Positions 37,448 to 44,741 of a stretch of 64,000 nucleotides of DNA are shown here, piece by piece. The position numbers were made by a program, and so were the translations under genes. Every line of letters starts with the position of its first letter. Position 1 is the first letter of the stretch. The notes below the pieces were generated by a model. It made no database searches. It saw only the letters and a list, made by a program, of their open reading frames with translations, and was not told the origin of the DNA. The DNA comes from JBFMFH01 sp964481395 (GTDB lineage: Bacteria > Acidobacteriota > Vicinamibacteria > Vicinamibacterales > JAKQTR01). The stretch spans positions 62,001 through 126,000 of the forward strand of contig CAYZYG010000001.1 in NCBI GenBank assembly GCA_964481395.1, written 5' to 3'.

Positions 37448-37515
37448 CACCCCCGTTCTAGAGCGGGTCTGCTCCGGGGCAACCCCGGGACGAGACCCGT
37501 TCTAGAACGGGGGTG
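37448..37515. promoter_or_regulatory. 68-base nested inverted repeat between hypF and hypC
   Basis: 23-base arms (37448-37470 and 37493-37515) pair with one mismatch, with an inner hairpin CCGGGG-CAA-CCCCGG. Each arm also contains a 16-base dyad, CCCGTTCTAGAACGGG on the right and the same with one change on the left. It can act as one long hairpin or as two operators. No T run follows, so it is not a classic terminator. Confidence 0.75.
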
Positions 37516-37535
37516 TTCGGCGGTGGAGGTGTGGC

Positions 37536-37829
37536 ATGTGTCTGGGCGTTCCCGGAAGAGTCGTCTCGGTGGAAGGAAACGTCGCCACGGTGGATTTCTG
37601 GGGCGTGAGCCGCCAGGTGTATCTCGACGTCGTGGACGAACCCGTCTCGCCAGGCGACTACATCCTCAATCACGTGGGATTCGCCATCCGCCGGATTCCC
37701 CAGGACGAGGTCGCCGAAACGCTCGCGCTCTACGAGGAACTGCTCGCCACCACGGATGACGATCTGATGGGGGCGGACGTGCGCGGGGAGATCGCAGCCG
37801 CGCAGGGCGATGACGATGAGCGCGGGTGA
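37536..37829 (+). CDS. hypC: Hydrogenase maturation chaperone HypC
   Basis: 97 residues. MCLGVPGRV at the N-terminus gives the essential Cys2, and GDYILNHVGFAI is the conserved core of HypC/HybG. It carries the Fe(CN)2CO unit with HypD to the large subunit. The C-terminus (about 25 residues, acidic) overlaps hypD by 20 bases. It starts 20 bases after the nested inverted repeat. Confidence 0.96.
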   Translation: MCLGVPGRVVSVEGNVATVDFWGVSRQVYLDVVDEPVSPGDYILNHVGFAIRRIPQDEVAETLALYEELLATTDDDLMGADVRGEIAAAQGDDDERG

Positions 37830-38961
37830 GCACGGGCCGGCCTTCGGCGAACTGAAGTTCCGCGATCCGGTCCGCGCGCGGGGCCTGCTCGACGCCATCG
37901 CACGGCTCACGCGGGACATCGGTCGCGCGCCGATCTCGCTCATGCACGTCTGCGGCAGCCACGAGCAGGCCATCGCCAAGTACGGGCTTCGCACGAACCT
38001 CCCGCGCGAACTCCGGATCATTATGGGCCCGGGATGTCCGGTCTGCATCACCGACACGCCCGAGGTGGACGAGGGCGTGCAACTGGCCCGTCAGGGCGTC
38101 CGCGTCGCCACGTACGGCGACATGCTGCGGGTACCGGGGACGGCCATGTCACTGGCCGACGCGCAGGCGGACGGCGCACGGGTCCATGTCATCTACAGCG
38201 CGGCCCAGGCCGTGGAGATCGCCAGGTCCACCACTGACGACGTGGTCTTCTTCGCCACAGGCTTCGAGACCACGGCGGTGGCGACGGCCGCCATCGTGCT
38301 GAACGGGCTACCCCGCAACCTCTCCATCCTCTCGGCTCACAAGTACGTGCCGCCAGCCATGGATGTCGTCGCGGGGATGCCGGACACCGCGATCGAGGGA
38401 TTCCTGGCCGCCGGACACGCGGCGACGATCACCGGTTGGGGCGTGTTCGAGCCCTTCGTGGCGCGCCATCGACTGCCCGTCGTGGTCACGGGGTTCGAGC
38501 CGCTCGACATCCTCGCCGCCCTCGTCAAGCTGCTGGAACTGATCCGAAGCGGTACGCCGTCCGTGGCGAACATGTACCCGCGCTGCGTCACGCGCGAGGG
38601 CAACCGCCGGGCGCAGGATCAGCTGTGGCGAGTGTTCCGCCTGGCCGGCGGCGGCTGGCGCGGCATCGCCCGGATTCCCGACGGCAACCTGCTGCTGCGC
38701 GACGAGTTCGCTCATCTCGACGCGCGCCGCCGGTTCACGATCGATCCTGCGGCGTTCTCGGACGTCGCGGCGTCAGGACTCGCCGACGCCTGCATCTGCG
38801 GGCAGATCATGACCGGCACCCTCGCCCCGACGGACTGTCGTCTGTTCGGTTCGGAGTGCACGCCGGACGCCCCCGTCGGCGCCTGCATGGTGAGCAGCGA
38901 GGGGGCGTGCCGCATCTGGCATCAGTACGGCGGCTACCCGGACCTGGAGGTCACGACGTGA
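37810..38961 (+). CDS. hypD: Hydrogenase maturation protein HypD
   Basis: 383 residues from ATG 37810 (ATG at 37816 is possible). Family signatures are present: MHVCGSHEQ with the catalytic Cys, GPGCPVC, FFATGFETTA, and the C-terminal Cys-rich 4Fe-4S site with CICGQIMTG, CRLFGSECTP and GACMVSSEGAC. It assembles the Fe(CN)2CO unit with HypC and HypE. Its TGA overlaps the GTG of hypE. Confidence 0.97.
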   Translation: MTMSAGEHGPAFGELKFRDPVRARGLLDAIARLTRDIGRAPISLMHVCGSHEQAIAKYGLRTNLPRELRIIMGPGCPVCITDTPEVDEGVQLARQGVRVATYGDMLRVPGTAMSLADAQADGARVHVIYSAAQAVEIARSTTDDVVFFATGFETTAVATAAIVLNGLPRNLSILSAHKYVPPAMDVVAGMPDTAIEGFLAAGHAATITGWGVFEPFVARHRLPVVVTGFEPLDILAALVKLLELIRSGTPSVANMYPRCVTREGNRRAQDQLWRVFRLAGGGWRGIARIPDGNLLLRDEFAHLDARRRFTIDPAAFSDVAASGLADACICGQIMTGTLAPTDCRLFGSECTPDAPVGACMVSSEGACRIWHQYGGYPDLEVTT

Positions 38962-39995
38962 AGCGGCGAGGGCTGCTCGACGATCGGATCGCCCTGAAGC
39001 ACGGATCCGGAGGCCGCGCCATGCGCGCGCTCATCGAGCAGGTGTGCCTGGCGGGCCTCGACGTGGAGCCGGAAGACGGGGTCGGCCTCGCCGACCTGGA
39101 CGACGGTGCGGCGTGGCGCGTGGGCGGTCGCTGGCTGGTCGTCACCACCGACTCGCACGTCGTCCACCCGGTGTTCTTTCCCGGAGGCGACATCGGCCGG
39201 CTGAGCGTGTCGGGCACGGTCAACGATCTCGCGATGATGGGCGCGACCGACCGGCCGGCGCTCACCTGCGCGATGGTGATCGAGGAGGGATTCGCGCGGG
39301 CCGATCTCGAACGGATCTACGCCTCGATTCGCGACGCCTGCCGCGAGGCCGGCGCTCGCGTCGTCACCGGCGACACCAAGGTGATGGGTCGGGGCGAACT
39401 CGACGGCATCGTGATCACGACGTCCGGCGTCGCGCTCTGCGCGCGCGTCGTGCGAGACTCGGGCCTTCGACCTGGCGACCTCATCCTCGTCACCGGGACG
39501 ATGGGCGATCATGGGATGGCCATCATGGCCGCCCGTCACGCGCTGGCGCTCGAGGGCGACCTCAGGTCGGACGTGGCTCCCATCAACGGCCTGGTCCGAG
39601 CGGCCCTCGACGCCGGCGGAGAGGGTGTCGTCGCGCTCAAGGATCCGACGCGGGGCGGTCTGTCGAGCGCCTTGCACGAAATGGCCGACAAGAGCGGCGT
39701 CGGCATCCTGCTCGACGAGACAGCGGTCCCGGTGCGCCCGCAGGTCAAGGCGGCCGGGGATCTGTTGGGCATCGACCCGCTGCTCGTCGCCAACGAGGGC
39801 AAGGCCGTCATGGGCGTACGGCCGGAGGCCGCCGATGCCGTGCTCCGGGCCCTCGTGCGGCATCCGCTCGGCTCGGAGGCCGCCATGGTCGGCCGCTGCC
39901 TGGACGAACATCGCGGCGCGGTCATCCTGGACACCGGGTTCGGACGCCGGATGCTGGCCGAGCCGGAAGGGGAACTGCTGCCGCGCATCTGCTGA
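38958..39995 (+). CDS. hypE: Hydrogenase maturation protein HypE
   Basis: 345 residues from GTG 38958 (GTGA overlap with hypD). The start has KHGSGGRAM, the middle GDTKVMGRG and DPTRGGLS, and the end is the conserved PRIC, whose last Cys receives the carbamoyl group from HypF and is dehydrated to thiocyanate. PurM/SelD-like ATPase fold. Confidence 0.97.
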   Translation: MKRRGLLDDRIALKHGSGGRAMRALIEQVCLAGLDVEPEDGVGLADLDDGAAWRVGGRWLVVTTDSHVVHPVFFPGGDIGRLSVSGTVNDLAMMGATDRPALTCAMVIEEGFARADLERIYASIRDACREAGARVVTGDTKVMGRGELDGIVITTSGVALCARVVRDSGLRPGDLILVTGTMGDHGMAIMAARHALALEGDLRSDVAPINGLVRAALDAGGEGVVALKDPTRGGLSSALHEMADKSGVGILLDETAVPVRPQVKAAGDLLGIDPLLVANEGKAVMGVRPEAADAVLRALVRHPLGSEAAMVGRCLDEHRGAVILDTGFGRRMLAEPEGELLPRIC

Positions 39996-40010
39996 CGGAT
40001 CGGCACCGCC

Positions 40011-40352
40011 ATGCACGAATATTCGATCGCCCTCGCGCTCATGGAACGGATTGACGCCGAGGCGGCGTCCCGCGGCGCCGTCGCCGTGCACTGCGTTCGC
40101 GTGCGCATCGGCGGGTTGTCGGGTGTCGAACCCGAATTGCTGCGATCGGCGTTCGAGATCGTCCGCGAGCGGACGATCTGCCACGCGGCCACGCTCGAGA
40201 TCGACACCGTCCCCGTCGCGTGGGTCTGCCCCGCCTGCGCGCAGCCCATCGCCCCGGGCGCCGTCCTCCGATGCCCGGTGTGCGGTGAGCCCGCGCGTCT
40301 CGGAGCCGGAGATGAAATCGTGCTCGACCAGCTCGAACTGGAGGTCCCGTAG
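40011..40352 (+). CDS. hypA: Hydrogenase nickel-insertion protein HypA
   Basis: 113 residues. N-terminal MHEYSIA supplies His2 for nickel; two CxxC pairs (CPAC and CPVC) form the zinc site. Works with HypB to insert nickel. The stop ends one base before hypB. Confidence 0.96.
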   Translation: MHEYSIALALMERIDAEAASRGAVAVHCVRVRIGGLSGVEPELLRSAFEIVRERTICHAATLEIDTVPVAWVCPACAQPIAPGAVLRCPVCGEPARLGAGDEIVLDQLELEVP

Positions 40353-41078
40353 ATGTGCGACACCTGCGGATGCGGCGATCCGAACCTCGTGCCCGTCGAC
40401 GTGCACGACCGGATTCTCTCGGTCAACGACGCCCAGGCCGCCCACAACCGCGAGCACTTCCGCGCCCGGGGCGTCCTCGCCATCAACCTGATGGGGTCGC
40501 CCGGCTCGGGCAAGACCGCCATGCTCGAGGCCACCGCGCGGGCCTTCGCGGGTCGACTGCCTGTCGGCGCGATCGCCGGCGATCTCGAAACCGAGCGTGA
40601 CGCGGACCGGTTGCGTGCGGCGGGCATCCCCGCGCGCGCCATCACCACCGGGAACGCGTGCCACCTCGACGCGGCGATGGTGCATCACGCCCTGCACCAC
40701 GACAGCCTGGGCGATGCCCGGGTGCTCTTCGTCGAAAACGTCGGGAACCTGGTCTGCCCGGCCGTGTACGACCTCGGCCAGCGCTTCAACGTCGTGGCGC
40801 TGGCCGTGACGGAAGGCGAAGACAAGCCGCTGAAGTACCCCGTGATGTTCAGGAGGGCTGACGTCGTCCTGGTGACGAAGATCGACCTTCTCCCGTACCT
40901 CGAGTTCAGCCTCGACGCCCTGAGCGACGCCCTCGTCCGGGTCCTGCCCCGCCCCGTGGTCTTTCCGGTCTCGGCCAGGTCGGGTGAGGGCATGGAACGC
41001 TGGTTCGCCTGGATCGAGGACCGGCAGCGGGAACTGGCGGCCCCGGTTCCGGGTGCCGGACATCACCACCACGGATAG
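40353..41078 (+). CDS. hypB: Hydrogenase nickel-incorporation GTPase HypB
   Basis: 241 residues. N-terminal CDTCGCG is the high-affinity nickel motif; then GTPase P-loop GSPGSGKT, DLETERDADR, ENVGNLVCP with metal-binding Cys, and TKIDLLP. The C-terminal HHHHG tail may store metal. Last gene of hypFCDEAB. Confidence 0.97.
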   Translation: MCDTCGCGDPNLVPVDVHDRILSVNDAQAAHNREHFRARGVLAINLMGSPGSGKTAMLEATARAFAGRLPVGAIAGDLETERDADRLRAAGIPARAITTGNACHLDAAMVHHALHHDSLGDARVLFVENVGNLVCPAVYDLGQRFNVVALAVTEGEDKPLKYPVMFRRADVVLVTKIDLLPYLEFSLDALSDALVRVLPRPVVFPVSARSGEGMERWFAWIEDRQRELAAPVPGAGHHHHG

Positions 41079-41446
41079 ACAGCCTCGCGGGTGGTGGCCC
41101 CGCTCGGCACGTCCGAATCCGGGACCCGGGACCCGGGCCCCAGGTGCGGCCCAGCACAGACGTCTGGGAGCCGCTACGCTGGGGCCTGCAGCGCGCGGAC
41201 TGACGGAATTCCGGCAGGCGGGGGATCTGTCACCTCGGATCACGGAGTCAAGTGACTGGTTTGTTGAGATTTACCACGCTGCGCCGGCCTGGCAACAGGC
41301 TTGCTGGTGTTGAGAAATACTGGAGGATTGTGCCCGCCGAGCGTTCGTGGATGGCGCGTGTGGCTCTTCCACAGCAGGTCGGCCGGCCTTCCGCCGGCCG
41401 GGTGCCGGGTGCGGCGCCTGCAACCGCCCTCATACCAGGTCGATTC
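41079..41446. other. Regulatory region before the nonaheme cytochrome operon
   Basis: 368 bases: a CCGGGA-rich heptamer-like stretch (41104-41145), a 12-base palindrome AGTCA-AG-TGACT (41246-41257), a GTTGAGATTTACCAC site (41263-41277) similar to the dyads at 57010-57045, the sigma-54 promoter, and about 130 bases of predicted leader with a GC hairpin. No gene is supported. Confidence 0.65.
41290..41305 (+). promoter_or_regulatory. Sigma-54 (-24/-12) promoter of the nonaheme cytochrome operon
   Basis: TGGCAACAGGCTTGCT: GG (41291-41292) and GC (41303-41304) have the exact 10-base spacing of sigma-54 promoters, and the TGGCA and TTGCT elements are both intact. Start of transcription is predicted near 41315. 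Confidence 0.7.
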
Positions 41447-42484
41447 ATGATCCTGTTCCTACTGCTGGCTGCCCTGCTTCTCACGGGCTCACCGGCGTGG
41501 TCTCAGACCACACCGATAGACAACGACACCTGTCTGGGCTGTCACGGCGATCGGTCTCTCGAGGTGACGCTGCCGAGCGGTGAAGTCCGTTCGTTGTACA
41601 CGGACCCCGAGGCCTTCAAGGCCTCCGTGCACGGCGGCACGCTGTCGTGCACCGACTGCCACCAGGACATCACCGAGGTCCCCCACGAATCGCGACCGTT
41701 CAAGACGCTGCGCGAGTTCACGGTGGCGTACTACGAGCAGTGCAAGGTCTGTCACTTCGACAACTACACGAAGACCCTCGACAGCGTCCACTACGAGTCG
41801 CTGGCCCGCGGCGATCGGACGGCGCCACTGTGCGTGGACTGCCACGGCGCCCACGACATCCAGCGGCCCACGCAGCCGCGCACCCGGGTCTCCGACACGT
41901 GCGCCAAGTGCCACCAGGGCGTGACGGACGTCTACGCGAAGAGCGTGCACGGGCGGGAGGCCGCGCAGAACGCCGACGTGCCCGTCTGCACCGACTGTCA
42001 TCGCTCGCACGACGTGGCCGGCCCCCGCGACGCGCAGTGGCAGAAACAGACACCGGATCTCTGCGCCCACTGCCATTCGAACAAGACGCTGATGGACAAG
42101 TACGGTCTGTCCGCCAACGTCATGACCACCTACGTCGCCGACTTTCACGGCATGACGGCGTCGCTGCAGCGTTCGGACGAGGGACGCCAGACCAGCGTCG
42201 TCGCCCTCTGTACGGACTGCCACGGCGTCCACGACATCATGAAGGCCGACGAGCCCGGATCGAGGGTCCTGAAGGCCAACCTCGTCAAGACGTGCGCGCG
42301 CTGTCACGAGGGCGCGACAGAGAACTTCCCCGCCGCCTGGATGTCGCACTACGAGCCGAGTTGGAGCACGGCCCCGATGGTGTACGGCGTGCAGTCCTTC
42401 TACGACATCCTGATCCCCTTCATGATCGGCGGCCTCATCCTGCAGGTTCTGCTGCACCTCTGGCGCGTCGTGGTGAACCGATGA
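41447..42484 (+). CDS. Secreted, membrane-anchored nonaheme cytochrome c
   Basis: 345 residues from ATG 41447. Signal peptide 1-19, then nine CXXCH heme-attachment motifs: CLGCH, CTDCH, CKVCH, CVDCH, CAKCH, CTDCH, CAHCH, CTDCH and CARCH. A C-terminal membrane helix (about 323-343) anchors it to the periplasmic face. Its stop overlaps the ATG of a b-type cytochrome, so the pair likely forms a quinol/periplasm electron-transfer module like those of the NapC/NrfH or octaheme type, although the sequence is not recognisable as a named member. It is the first gene after the sigma-54 promoter. Confidence 0.9.
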   Translation: MILFLLLAALLLTGSPAWSQTTPIDNDTCLGCHGDRSLEVTLPSGEVRSLYTDPEAFKASVHGGTLSCTDCHQDITEVPHESRPFKTLREFTVAYYEQCKVCHFDNYTKTLDSVHYESLARGDRTAPLCVDCHGAHDIQRPTQPRTRVSDTCAKCHQGVTDVYAKSVHGREAAQNADVPVCTDCHRSHDVAGPRDAQWQKQTPDLCAHCHSNKTLMDKYGLSANVMTTYVADFHGMTASLQRSDEGRQTSVVALCTDCHGVHDIMKADEPGSRVLKANLVKTCARCHEGATENFPAAWMSHYEPSWSTAPMVYGVQSFYDILIPFMIGGLILQVLLHLWRVVVNR

Positions 42485-43167
42485 CCTCCTACGTCACCCG
42501 CTTCAGTCTCCGGCAGCGTGTCGAGCACATCATCGTCATGCTGCTGTTCATCGTCCTGTCGGTCACGGGCCTGCCGCAGAAGTTCTTCGACCTCGGGTTC
42601 TCCCGGTGGCTCATCGAGGTCATGGGCGGCATCGACCGGATCCGCTGGTTCCACCGCGCGGCCGGGCTCATGTTCACGGCGATGACGGCCCTTCACCTGA
42701 TGACGGCGATCGCCTCGGTCGCCCGCGGGCGCGCGCCGCTGTCGATCGTCCCGAACAAGAAGGACTACACCGACGCCATCCAGATGATGAAGTACTACCT
42801 GGGCCGCGCGGACCATCCAGCCCAGTTCGACCGCTTCGACTACCGGCAGAAGTTCGAGTACTGGGGCATGGTGCTCGGCGCCGTCGTCGTCATCGTCACG
42901 GGCCTGATCCTGTACTTCCCCATCTGGTTCACGCAGTGGCTGCCGGGCGAGTTCATCCCCGCCGCCAAGGTCGCGCACAGCAGCGAAGGCCTGATGGCGT
43001 TCCTCGTCGTCGTCGTCTGGCACATCTACAACGCCCATCTCAATCCGGACGTATTCCCCTTCGACACCTCCATCTTCACCGGCAAGGTCAGCGTCGAGCG
43101 CATGCACCACGAGCATCCGCTCGAACTGGCGCGTCTGACGCAGGCGAAGGAGATCGAGGAGACGTAG
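42481..43167 (+). CDS. Di-heme cytochrome b subunit (FdnI/cytochrome b561-like)
   Basis: 228 residues from ATG 42481 (ATGA overlap). Four membrane helices with His in the expected places: RVEH, FHRAAGL...LHLM and VAHSSEGL...WHIYNAH. This is the formate dehydrogenase gamma/b561 fold that passes electrons between the quinone pool and a periplasmic partner, here most likely the nonaheme cytochrome. Confidence 0.9.
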   Translation: MTSYVTRFSLRQRVEHIIVMLLFIVLSVTGLPQKFFDLGFSRWLIEVMGGIDRIRWFHRAAGLMFTAMTALHLMTAIASVARGRAPLSIVPNKKDYTDAIQMMKYYLGRADHPAQFDRFDYRQKFEYWGMVLGAVVVIVTGLILYFPIWFTQWLPGEFIPAAKVAHSSEGLMAFLVVVVWHIYNAHLNPDVFPFDTSIFTGKVSVERMHHEHPLELARLTQAKEIEET

Positions 43168-43172
43168 TCGCA

Positions 43173-44141
43173 TTGACAGCCTACGCGGGCCTTGCCATTC
43201 TGCACGCGTCGGTCGCGGCGGCCGTCGTCGAGGCCCTGATCCGCGTGTGGCGGGTGCGCGCACCCGGCGAACGGATGGCCCTGCGCTGGCTGGCGCTGCT
43301 GGCCCCCCTCGTCGTCACGCCCGCGTACGCCATCCTGTTCCCGGGCCGCAGCGATCCCGTCTTTGCGCTCGATCGGGCCTGGTTGGCCGGAGCCCACTGG
43401 GAGGTCGTGCGCGTGGTCGGCCTGCCCGCTCCACTGGCCGCGACCATCGTGCTGGCGATCGCGGGCGTCGTGCTCTTCGTCCGCGACCTGGCCCCGTGGA
43501 TCGGCGATCAGGTGCGTCTCGATCCAGCGGATCCCGACGCGGGAGGGTACACGGATCACCGGGGCCGCCTCGAACGTGCGGCGCAGCATGCGGCCGGCCG
43601 CATGGCCCTGCCCGTGCCGCGCCTCCGCCTGATCGCCCACGACGGCCCCGTCCTGCAGTGCACCGGCGTCGAACGCCCGACGATCGAAGCCTCCGCGCGC
43701 GCCCTCGATCTGCTGGACGACGAGGCCCTCGCCGCGGCGCTGCTCCACGAACTGGTCCACGTCCGGTGCCGGGATCCCCTGCACGGCTGGCTGCTGATGG
43801 CCGCTCGCGCGCTGCAGGTCTACAACCCCGTCGCCCACGTCATCGCCAGGCTCGTTGTGCAGGACATCGAGGAACGTGCCGACCGCGTCGTCGCGGACCT
43901 CGGCTGCGCGCAGGGGCTCTCCGACGCGATCGGGTGTCTCTCGGCTCCCGGCGAACACGGCGTCAGCGACCTCAGAACGGGACTGGGCTGGCGCGACCTC
44001 CTGACGCACGCCCAGCGGCGCGCGCTGACCAGCCGGCGGCACCGTGTCCTGGCGCCGGAACCAGGGGGCGCCGCGCTGGCCGCCCTCCGTGTGGTCCTGG
44101 CTGGCTCCGGCGTCGCTGGCATTCTCTTCTTCGTCGTATGA
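43173..44141 (+). CDS. M56/BlaR1-like membrane zinc metalloprotease
   Basis: 322 residues from a TTG at 43173; no ATG fits, and the gene has a weak GAGGAG site about 12 bases before. N-terminal membrane helices (about 3-25, 32-55, 80-105), then HELVH (His192, Glu193, His196) followed by RCRDPLHG, the M56 pattern, and a last C-terminal helix. M56 proteases such as BlaR1 cut a regulator after a signal; here a target could be the small membrane protein that follows. Confidence 0.82.
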   Translation: MTAYAGLAILHASVAAAVVEALIRVWRVRAPGERMALRWLALLAPLVVTPAYAILFPGRSDPVFALDRAWLAGAHWEVVRVVGLPAPLAATIVLAIAGVVLFVRDLAPWIGDQVRLDPADPDAGGYTDHRGRLERAAQHAAGRMALPVPRLRLIAHDGPVLQCTGVERPTIEASARALDLLDDEALAAALLHELVHVRCRDPLHGWLLMAARALQVYNPVAHVIARLVVQDIEERADRVVADLGCAQGLSDAIGCLSAPGEHGVSDLRTGLGWRDLLTHAQRRALTSRRHRVLAPEPGGAALAALRVVLAGSGVAGILFFVV

Positions 44142-44740
44142 CGCCGACGCCTCTCCGGTCGCCGGGACAAGGCCAGAATCCGGGCCGGCCCCTCCGCGGA
44201 GGGGCGCGCCGGCTGCGCGAACTGGCCGGAACGGGAGTGGGTTTCGTGGCGGTCGTGGTCGTCTGCAGCCTGATGCTCCAAGGCCTCGATCGTGTTCCGG
44301 GCCTGCTGGCCGGACTGCCGCGCGGGGTCGTCAGGGTTCCGACGATGGCGGCGCTCGAGCGCGAGCTCGGCGCTTCGCTGCCGCTGCCCGTGTACTATCC
44401 CGACGACCTGGCCTGGCCGCCGGCGGACCTGTGGGTGTACCCGGGCCGCTCGGCCGTGGCGATCGTCCATGCGTCGCGCTCGAGCGTACCGGCGCTCATC
44501 ATCGGGAAGTCGGCTCCGGGCCTCTCCTCGGTGCCGGCCCCGTTGCTGCCACCGGTCACCGTATTGCAGTCGAGCGAGTCGACGTTCGGCACACGCCGCG
44601 CTACCGTGGCACGTGTGCAGGACGCGGCTGGCGCGCTGTGGCACCAGGTGTCGTGGTCGGACCAGAGCCGCGCCGTGGTCGCCCGCTACCGCGGCGACCT
44701 GCAGCCGCTCTTTCGCATGATCGAGGGCATGGCCCGCTGA
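44138..44740 (+). CDS. Single-pass membrane protein of unknown function
   Basis: 200 residues from ATG 44138 (ATGA overlap with the M56 gene). One helix (about 33-50) and a ~145-residue domain outside, rich in beta-strand pattern (TMAALERELGASLPLPVYYPDDL...). No family recognised. Its strict coupling to an M56 protease and a heme-motif kinase suggests it is a substrate or partner in signalling. Confidence 0.7.
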   Translation: MTPTPLRSPGQGQNPGRPLRGGARRLRELAGTGVGFVAVVVVCSLMLQGLDRVPGLLAGLPRGVVRVPTMAALERELGASLPLPVYYPDDLAWPPADLWVYPGRSAVAIVHASRSSVPALIIGKSAPGLSSVPAPLLPPVTVLQSSESTFGTRRATVARVQDAAGALWHQVSWSDQSRAVVARYRGDLQPLFRMIEGMAR

Positions 44741-44741
44741 G

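Noticed and set aside
38934..41243. Minus-strand frame of about 770 codons across hypE-hypA-hypB
   Set aside because: Antisense to three genes with complete motifs.
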